Source of the DNA: an uncultured Holophagaceae bacterium
Lineage (GTDB): Bacteria; Acidobacteriota; Holophagae; Holophagales; Holophagaceae
Direction of reading: 5' to 3'
Length of the DNA: 29,645 nt
Assembly: GCA_903919165.1 (NCBI GenBank)
Contig: CAIXHJ010000496.1
Coordinates: 1-29,645, forward strand
Part shown: in pieces, positions 24,777 to 29,645 of the stretch
How the letters are laid out: each line of letters starts with the position of its first letter
Numbering within the stretch: the stretch's first letter is position 1
Position numbers and translations under genes: made by a program
The notes under the pieces: model-generated
What the model was told of the DNA's origin: nothing
The model's database searches: none
What the model saw: only the letters and a program-made list of their open reading frames with translations

Positions 24777-24881
24777 CAGCATTCAGTAATCAGCATTCAG
24801 CCCTCAGTCCTCAGTCTTCAGTCTTCAGTCTTCAGTCTTCAGTCTTCAGTCTTCAGTCTTCAGTCTTCAGTATTCAGTCTT
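24777..24881. repeat. Heptamer tandem repeat, 15 units of CAGTCTT type
   Basis: Fifteen consecutive 7-bp units fill 105 bp. The core is eight exact CAGTCTT copies (24812-24867). Degenerate units flank it: CAGCATT, CAGTAAT, CAGCATT, CAGCCCT and CAGTCCT before; CAGTATT and CAGTCTT after. It begins 10 bp after the DUF4139 stop. Exact core and decayed edges are what slippage expansion leaves. There are no unique spacers, so it is not CRISPR. Confidence 0.95.
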
Positions 24882-25086
24882 TGACCTTGAGTCTTCGACC
24901 TGGAGCCAAGGATTCCTGTTGCCTCCTCCGGCCGCGCCATGTTTGCCTTTGGGCCGCTCAAGTTGCGTGGATCGGCGCCTAAGCCTTATTGACTGGCGCG
25001 GTGCAGAGCGCTGCCACAGGATGCAGTACCTGATGACTCAGGACTGAAGACTCCAGACTCACCCAGCCTGCGCCATACTGAACCCC
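24882..25086. other. Non-coding gap before the DUF58 gene, with inverted heptamer remnant
   Basis: No gene is seen here. At 25040-25060 three heptamers AGGACTG, AAGACTC and CAGACTC are reverse-complement relatives of the array at 24777-24881, so the gap is bracketed by heptamers in opposite orientation. A TTGACT lies at 24989-24994 without a matching -10. The gap may hold the promoter of the DUF58-Bat run, but I could not locate it. Confidence 0.5.
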
Positions 25087-25851
25087 ATGCCCCTTCCCGC
25101 TCGGTTTCTCGCCCGCCTGCGCCGCCTGCCGTTGCGGCTGCGCGGACGCCTGAGCGGGGGCACGGAGGGCCTGCATCCCTCCAAGTTCAAGGGCGCGGGG
25201 CTCACCTTCGTGGAGAACCGGCCCTATGTGCCGGGCGATGACCCGCGCTTCATCAACTGGCCCCTGACGGCGCGCACGGGTGAGCCGATCATGAAGCGCT
25301 TCGAGAGCAGCCGCGACCTGGTGCTGTGGCTGGTGGTGGATCCGTCCCCCTCCATGTTCCTGGGAGATCCTGTCTCACCCCTGCGCTGGGCACTCGAACT
25401 CTGCGGCGCGGCGTTCACCACGCTCCAGGCCACCGGGGATCGACTGGGCCTGGTGGTGCCAGGTGATGGCCGCACCCCGGCCCTCCGCATCGCGCCCAAA
25501 CGAGGTCGCATCCATGGCCTGCGCATCCTCGAGACCCTGGCAGAGCGGGGACCATCCATCCCCACGGAGGGCTCCTGGCGCGAGGCCCTGGGCCACTGGG
25601 GCGAGCACGGCAAAGGGCACCGGCTCTGGCTCTTCAGCAACGGGTCGGGGTTACAGGGGCTGGCGCCCCTGCTGAAACCCCTGACCAGGCGCCATCGGAT
25701 CGTGTGGTTCCAACCGGAGACCCACCAAGGACCCAAGGCCATGGCCTGGCCTGACCCTGGTTTCTCCCCCGCCATCGAGCGCCAGCACTGGGATCTGCTG
25801 GAGGATCCCGTCCTGAAGCTGAACGCGTGGCTACGGGCGGGAGGAGCGTGA
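25087..25851 (+). CDS. DUF58-domain protein
   Basis: The 254-aa soluble DUF58 protein is usually encoded beside MoxR AAA+ ATPases and Bat VWA proteins. The hallmark GLHPSKFKGAGLTFVENRPYVPGDDPRFINWPLTARTGEPIMKRFE matches the domain's RxYxPGDDxRxIdWxxTAR core. It is followed by a VWA-like strand LWLVVDPSPSMFLGD, in which the MIDAS-like DPSPSM is kept, and by LRIAPKRGRIHGLRILETL. The start ATG is close to the domain. It ends with a GTGA overlap onto the next gene. moxR, normally just upstream, is absent; the upstream gap holds only heptamer repeats. Confidence 0.9.
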   Translation: MPLPARFLARLRRLPLRLRGRLSGGTEGLHPSKFKGAGLTFVENRPYVPGDDPRFINWPLTARTGEPIMKRFESSRDLVLWLVVDPSPSMFLGDPVSPLRWALELCGAAFTTLQATGDRLGLVVPGDGRTPALRIAPKRGRIHGLRILETLAERGPSIPTEGSWREALGHWGEHGKGHRLWLFSNGSGLQGLAPLLKPLTRRHRIVWFQPETHQGPKAMAWPDPGFSPAIERQHWDLLEDPVLKLNAWLRAGGA

Positions 25852-26675
25852 GCGGGGTGGGTTCCATCTGGCATTCAGCCCTGCTCGGATTTCGCGAGCG
25901 AAATCCGAGCTATGGAAAGACCGGGTTTCTGTTGCTGGCTGTGGGTGTGTTTGTCGGGGCCAAACCAGTATGGAAAGCTCCGATCCAGCTGAAGCTAGGT
26001 GAACTGCTGACGCTGGAACTGCGGGAGGAGGATCCTTCGAGGCCCACGCTCCCACGTCCTACAGTGGAAGACCGCCTGGGTCCGCTCCAGCTTCGATCCA
26101 TGGAGCCGCACTCGGACGGTCGGGGCTGGCGCTTCCAGGTGCAGGCGCTGGAACCCGGCCTCGCCGTGATCCCTGCGCTGGACCTCGGCAACGAGCAACG
26201 CAGTCCCGAGCTGCGGCTGTGGGTCCCTCGCAACATCCCCTTCGGCGGACCCTGGATGGGCTTCGGTGGCGGTAACGATGACCTCCTGCCCCTCATCCCT
26301 TTCCCTTGGGCCTGGGCCAGCCTGCTGCTGTTGCCACCGATGGCCTTCATGGCCTGGGCGATCCAACGATGGCTAAAGGGTGCCGCCAGGCGCCGCCTTC
26401 ACCATGCCACCCGTGTCTTCCACCGCCACTGGCCTCCGATGGATCGGGAAAGGGCCAGCCTGGATGCCGTCCATGCCTTGGGTCGTGATTTGCTCGTGGC
26501 CCACTTCGGCGATGCCGCCCGTGCCTGGGGACCTGCGGACTTCCAGGCCCATGACCTCAGGCCCTGGGACCAATGGGCGAAGAGCCTCGATGCCGCGCGT
26601 TTTGGCCGGACGGAGTCCCCCTTCCCGTCAGCGGAGCCTCTGATTGCCGCGCTCCACGGCAGGCACCCACGATGA
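25848..26675 (+). CDS. BatD-like secreted/membrane protein
   Basis: The 275-aa product starts at GTG 25848, overlapping the DUF58 TGA, with GGAGG about 4 nt upstream. The N-terminus has a basic stretch (GFRERNPSYGK) and a hydrophobic helix TGFLLLAVGVFVGAKP, a signal or anchor. A beta-rich domain (about 45-135) and a second helix (about 151-173, WAWASLLLLPPMAFMAWAIQRW) follow, then a basic helical tail (KGAARRRLHHATRVFHRHW) ending in a region like the DUF4381/BatD cytoplasmic end. Position between DUF58 and the VWA genes supports a BatD-like role. Codons 12-21 are built from a perfect 28-bp inverted repeat, so the N-terminal residues look insertion-derived. It ends with an ATGA overlap. Confidence 0.65.
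   Translation: MSGVGSIWHSALLGFRERNPSYGKTGFLLLAVGVFVGAKPVWKAPIQLKLGELLTLELREEDPSRPTLPRPTVEDRLGPLQLRSMEPHSDGRGWRFQVQALEPGLAVIPALDLGNEQRSPELRLWVPRNIPFGGPWMGFGGGNDDLLPLIPFPWAWASLLLLPPMAFMAWAIQRWLKGAARRRLHHATRVFHRHWPPMDRERASLDAVHALGRDLLVAHFGDAARAWGPADFQAHDLRPWDQWAKSLDAARFGRTESPFPSAEPLIAALHGRHPR
25883..25910. repeat. Perfect inverted repeat inside the N-terminus of the BatD-like gene
   Basis: Arms GCTCGGATTTCGC (25883-25895) and GCGAAATCCGAGC (25898-25910) are exact reverse complements around a 2-bp centre. The repeat is translated in frame as part of LLGFRERNPS. The 12 bases just before it (25871-25882, GCATTCAGCCCT) are identical to 24793-24804 in the heptamer array. It could be a dispersed palindromic element or a translational attenuator. 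Confidence 0.75.
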
Positions 26676-27628
26676 TCTCCCTCCGCTATCCCCTGCTGCT
26701 GCTTGTGGCAGTGCCCCTGCTGATCTGGGCCTGGCGCGTGATCTATCGCTGGGGAATCCCATCCTCCCGGCCTTCCAGTGTACTGGCCCGTTACAGTTCT
26801 CACTGGCTCCCGGTACTGCTGGCCCTGGTCCTGGGCCTCGCTGCAGCCGGACCTGAATGGCGCTCGTCCATCCGCGGCATGGCGCCCGTGGTGGATTTCG
26901 CCGTGGTGCTGGACGGCAGCAGCAGCATGAGGATTCTCGACCAACCCAACGAGGATCGGTGGCACGCCGCTCGGCGAACCCTCGCCCAGTTTGTCCTGCG
27001 GCGCCCCGATGACCGCTTCGCCCTCATCCTGTTCAGCGCTCATCCCGTGACCCTGAGCCCGCTCACGTCCGACCACCTGCGGCTGCTGCGCATGCTGGCC
27101 CGGCTGGACATCGACAGCCGCGACGATGGCACGGCGATCGGCTCGGCCCTGATGACCGCCGTGCGGCGCCTGGAGGACAGCCCGGCCCGCAGCCGCGTGA
27201 TCCTCCTCATCACCGACGGCGTTCAGAATCGAGGGCGAGTGACGCCCTTGGAGGCGGCGGAAGAAGCCCAGCGCAACGGCATCCGCATCCATGCCGTGGC
27301 CCTCGGCGTCAACGGCGAGAGCCTCGTGCCCCTAGAAGGTGGCGGGTTCGCCCGTCTCCGGGTGGAAGTGGACCACGCCACCCTGCAGCAGGTGGCCCAT
27401 CTCACGGGTGGCGAGTCGTTCAGCGCCGAGGATCCCGCGGGCCTTGAACACAGCCTGGCTTCGGTGGATCAACTGGAAACGACCCTCCTGCCCGTGGACT
27501 CGCCCACCGAGGGCCGGCCCCTGGCTCGCTGGTGCCTGCTGGCCGCAGCCCTTCTGGTTCTTCCCTTGGCGACAGATCTCGCCTTCAAGCGCGGAAAGCC
27601 CAAACCGGACTGGGTGGAGGAGCCATGA
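26672..27628 (+). CDS. BatA-like VWA-domain membrane protein
   Basis: The 318-aa protein starts at ATG 26672, overlapping the preceding TGA. Two N-terminal helices (about 7-23 and 45-62) and one near the C-terminus (about 290-308) place the VWA domain outside or inside as in aerotolerance BatA proteins. The MIDAS is complete: DGSSSM (D81, S83, S85), a threonine in DDGTAIGSAL and the aspartate in LLITDGVQNRG. RRPDDRFALILFSAHPVTLSPLT is characteristic of the family. Related Bat genes are linked to oxidative or envelope stress in Bacteroides and Leptospira, but the role is unproven. The next gene overlaps in another ATGA. Confidence 0.9.
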   Translation: MISLRYPLLLLVAVPLLIWAWRVIYRWGIPSSRPSSVLARYSSHWLPVLLALVLGLAAAGPEWRSSIRGMAPVVDFAVVLDGSSSMRILDQPNEDRWHAARRTLAQFVLRRPDDRFALILFSAHPVTLSPLTSDHLRLLRMLARLDIDSRDDGTAIGSALMTAVRRLEDSPARSRVILLITDGVQNRGRVTPLEAAEEAQRNGIRIHAVALGVNGESLVPLEGGGFARLRVEVDHATLQQVAHLTGGESFSAEDPAGLEHSLASVDQLETTLLPVDSPTEGRPLARWCLLAAALLVLPLATDLAFKRGKPKPDWVEEP

Positions 27629-29136
27629 CTCTCCCCTTCTCCCACCCCTGGCTGCTGGCGCCCTTCGGTGTGTTGGTTCTGCTTGTCCTGTTCCTGGCCC
27701 TCCGCGCACACCTGCGGCCAGGGTTGGGCGTGCAAGTCGTGGGGCAGCGGCCCATCTGGCAGGGGCTGGGGCTGGCGATGATGATCGCGGGGCTTGGGGT
27801 GGGCCTGGCCGAGCCCCGCTGGGGGTTCCCGGAATACCCCCGGCTGACGGTCTGTGTGGTGCTTGACGCGAGCCGTTCCATGACCGTCCTCGATGTAGAG
27901 GGCCGAACCCGCTGGGAAGCCGCCGTGGCAGCCCTAGACCGCATCTGGTCGCAGCCACAACAAGGCCTCCGCTGGGGCCTGGATCTGATCACGGGGGACG
28001 ACATTCCAGTCCAGCCCCCTGGCGAGGACCGCACCCTGCTGCGCGAGGCCCTGCGGGCAGTGGTTCCTGGCGAAGTGGGTTCCCCGGGAACCAGCCTAGG
28101 GCGCGGCCTTCCGCAAGTGGCGGCCCAGGTGGACCGCGACCTGCCCGCCGTGATCCTCCTGCTCAGCGACGGCGAGGAGACCTGGGAGTCACCGGAGGAG
28201 GCCCTCCAGCGTGCTGTCGCAGCCCTGAAGAAGGCCCGGATCCCCGTTTGCGTGATGGCCTTCGGCGACGGTCAACCCCATGTGGTTCCACACCGGGCGG
28301 GCTTCACCGCGATTGGGTCCGAACCCACCGTCAGCACAGCGCGCCCTGAATTTCTCGCCAGCCTGGCCCAAGCCACCGGAGGTCAGGTCTTCAAGGATGG
28401 CGAATCGGCTGCCGCGGGACTCCAGGCCCTGGCCGCTGGAAAGCTGCCCCTGCCCGCACGGCGCTCTCTCCAGCCTGCCCATCCTGAAGTGGGCGCTTGG
28501 CTGGCCCTGGCGGGGTTGGCTCTCTGGCTCCTCTTTGCCGGAAAGCCCCTCGCCAAGTGGCGGCCCATCCTCCTTCTGCTGGTGGCCCTGGCCTCTTCGA
28601 ACCTTTCGGCCCAATCTTCGACCACCTTCTGGGCTCCTGCCAGCGTGAAGGCCTGGCTGGCCCAGCGGGCCATCGATGGTGGCGATCTGGCGGGTGCCCG
28701 ACGGTGGCGTCCCTCCGATGGCAAACCCGCCCACGTGCTGGTGGCAGCCCAGATCGATCTGCGGACGGGCTTCCCCGAGGATGCCCTGAAGGCACTGGCG
28801 CCCCTGGTGGGCCAGGGCTCCCCGCGGCCCATCCCCGCTTGGCGTGCCCCGGCCCTGCTCCTGGCCGCCCGCGCCCAGTTGGAGTCCAGCCATCCCGAGG
28901 AAGCGCGGGCCCTGCTGGAGCGCCTGCTGCTGGAACAGCCGGGTCAACGGGAGGCCATCCACGACCTTCAGACTCTGGTGCAGGACATCACGCCGCCCCC
29001 ACCACCCAATCCGAAGAAACCCCCGCCACCGCCTCCACCGCGCCCCAGCCTGGGGGCACAGCAGGATGAATTGGAGGGCCTCAAGCAGCGCCTGCCCAAG
29101 CCCCCGAAGACTTCCGGTGGGGTGAAGGACCTTTAA
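27625..29136 (+). CDS. BatB-like VWA protein fused to a TPR-like (BatC-like) tail
   Basis: The 503-aa protein starts at ATG 27625 with GGAGGAGCC directly before it. Two N-terminal helices (about 9-25 and 45-62) precede a VWA domain with MIDAS DASRSM (D81, S83, S85), GTSLGRGL and LLLSDGEETWE. Two close hydrophobic segments follow (about 290-328, the second ending NLSAQSS and resembling a signal peptide). A helical repeat region then runs from about 330 to 455 (AQRAIDGGDLAGARRW, LAARAQLESSHPEEARALLERLLLEQPG), like the TPRs of BatC. The end is Pro-rich (KKPPPPPPPRPS) with a charged tail. BatB and BatC are usually separate genes, so this looks like a fusion. It is the last gene of the run and ends 15 bp from a convergent gene. 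Confidence 0.88.
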   Translation: MTLPFSHPWLLAPFGVLVLLVLFLALRAHLRPGLGVQVVGQRPIWQGLGLAMMIAGLGVGLAEPRWGFPEYPRLTVCVVLDASRSMTVLDVEGRTRWEAAVAALDRIWSQPQQGLRWGLDLITGDDIPVQPPGEDRTLLREALRAVVPGEVGSPGTSLGRGLPQVAAQVDRDLPAVILLLSDGEETWESPEEALQRAVAALKKARIPVCVMAFGDGQPHVVPHRAGFTAIGSEPTVSTARPEFLASLAQATGGQVFKDGESAAAGLQALAAGKLPLPARRSLQPAHPEVGAWLALAGLALWLLFAGKPLAKWRPILLLLVALASSNLSAQSSTTFWAPASVKAWLAQRAIDGGDLAGARRWRPSDGKPAHVLVAAQIDLRTGFPEDALKALAPLVGQGSPRPIPAWRAPALLLAARAQLESSHPEEARALLERLLLEQPGQREAIHDLQTLVQDITPPPPPNPKKPPPPPPPRPSLGAQQDELEGLKQRLPKPPKTSGGVKDL

Positions 29137-29151
29137 GCCTCCATCTTTCAG

Positions 29152-29559
29152 CTACTTCGCGTCGAGCCAGCTCGCGAACTCGGCGCCCGTGCGGAACATG
29201 CCAACTTGTCGCCGGAGTTCCTTTCCGTCGGCATCCAGGATGACCATGGTGGGATAGGCATTGATCCGGAACCTCTCGGCGAGTCTCTTGCCCTCGGGTA
29301 GGGGTGTATTGTCTCGTTTTTCTACCAAGGCCGAGAAAGGAACCACATTCGTGAGAGCGGCCTGGCCTTCCACGCTGGGGAACACGTTCTTCTGGAGGTA
29401 CTGGCAGGGACCGCACCATTCGGCCCAAAGGTCCATGAAGATCACCTTGTGCTCAGCCTTGGCGCGCCTGAGGGCGGACTGGTAGTCGTGCTCCCACTTC
29501 ACGGGGCCTTGGGCCAGCAAAGGCGCGGCAAGAAGGAAGAGGGCGGCGAGGGGCTTCAT
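29152..29559 (-). CDS. Secreted thioredoxin-fold protein
   Basis: The 135-aa protein has a signal peptide (MKPLAALFLLAAPLLAQ) and one thioredoxin domain with the active site WCGPC (C49, C52) in FMDLWAEWCGPCQYLQKN. The cis-Pro loop NAYPTMVILDADGKELRR follows. The tryptophan-rich start and the insertion before the cis-Pro resemble the DsbD C-terminal or thioredoxin_7 type reductases, which act in the periplasm. No cytochrome c biogenesis or DsbD partner is adjacent in the window. A GGAG lies 8-9 nt before the ATG. It is convergent with the BatB-like gene. The 86 bp upstream to the window edge hold no complete gene. Confidence 0.9.
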   Translation of the reverse strand: MKPLAALFLLAAPLLAQGPVKWEHDYQSALRRAKAEHKVIFMDLWAEWCGPCQYLQKNVFPSVEGQAALTNVVPFSALVEKRDNTPLPEGKRLAERFRINAYPTMVILDADGKELRRQVGMFRTGAEFASWLDAK

Positions 29560-29645
29560 GTCTGGGGCTCCGATAGATCACGACTGGGCTGTAGAGACTT
29601 TAGATGCGCGTCAGCCGAGTTTCGTTCCAGCTTCGAGGATACCCG

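Noticed and set aside
24777..24881. CRISPR array
   Set aside because: Units are 7 bp and directly tandem, with no spacers and no cas genes nearby.

Overview
The window is high-GC, gene-dense bacterial chromosome with mostly core housekeeping genes. Gene content suggests a Gram-negative anaerobe or respiratory generalist. It includes an HrcA/CIRCE-type groESL operon, NrfD/HybB-type membrane redox genes, a c-heme-bearing sensor kinase, a Bat-type VWA cluster, a type IV prepilin and a TgpA-like transglutaminase. My best guess is Acidobacteriota, Holophagae (Geothrix/Holophaga-like). This is inferred from gene style and gene content, not from a marker comparison. No tRNA, rRNA, CRISPR array or transposase gene was recognised.

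Layout. 1-3027 (minus): a prepilin truncated by the window edge and priA. 3052-4360 (plus): tsaD and gatC, divergent from priA by 24 bp. 4426-5004 (minus): a membrane-anchored zinc-ribbon protein, separated from anmK by a perfect 25-bp palindrome. 5099-8187 (plus): anmK overlapping a TgpA-like membrane transglutaminase. 8174-9598 (minus): a stomatin/slipin and a metallo-beta-lactamase-fold hydrolase. 9715-11668 (plus): a 42-residue membrane peptide and uvrC. 11968-13235 (minus): scpA translationally coupled to a four-helix membrane protein. 13352-14236 (plus): lipA. 14271-18850 (minus): the most unusual locus, a four-gene redox/signalling operon. 19256-21198 (minus): groES-groEL behind a CIRCE element. 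21408-24766 (plus): a C4 zinc-ribbon coiled-coil protein, a YggS-type PLP protein, an SRPBCC protein and a DUF4139 protein. 24777-25060: a heptamer tandem-repeat region. 25087-29136 (plus): DUF58, a BatD-like protein, BatA-like and BatB/BatC-fused proteins in one run of overlapping genes. 29152-29559 (minus): a secreted thioredoxin-fold protein.

The four-gene operon reads, in transcription order: a 4x[4Fe-4S] ferredoxin-like subunit with a C-terminal membrane helix, an NrfD/HybB quinone-site membrane subunit, a histidine kinase whose extracytoplasmic domain carries a CX2CH and a CX4CH heme-c-type motif, and a membrane-anchored receiver-domain protein fused to a GcvH-like domain in which the lipoyl lysine is alanine. 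Stop/start overlaps or gaps of 3-9 nt tie all four together. No catalytic molybdopterin, hydrogenase or multiheme cytochrome subunit is encoded beside it, and the response regulator has no DNA-binding domain. I read it as a quinone-linked electron-transfer module with its own redox-sensing two-component pair whose output is probably a protein-protein interaction. This is inference.

The DUF58-Bat cluster resembles the MoxR/DUF58/BatA/BatB stress or envelope modules, but no moxR is in the window. The TgpA-like transglutaminase that often accompanies such clusters lies about 17 kb away, beside anmK.
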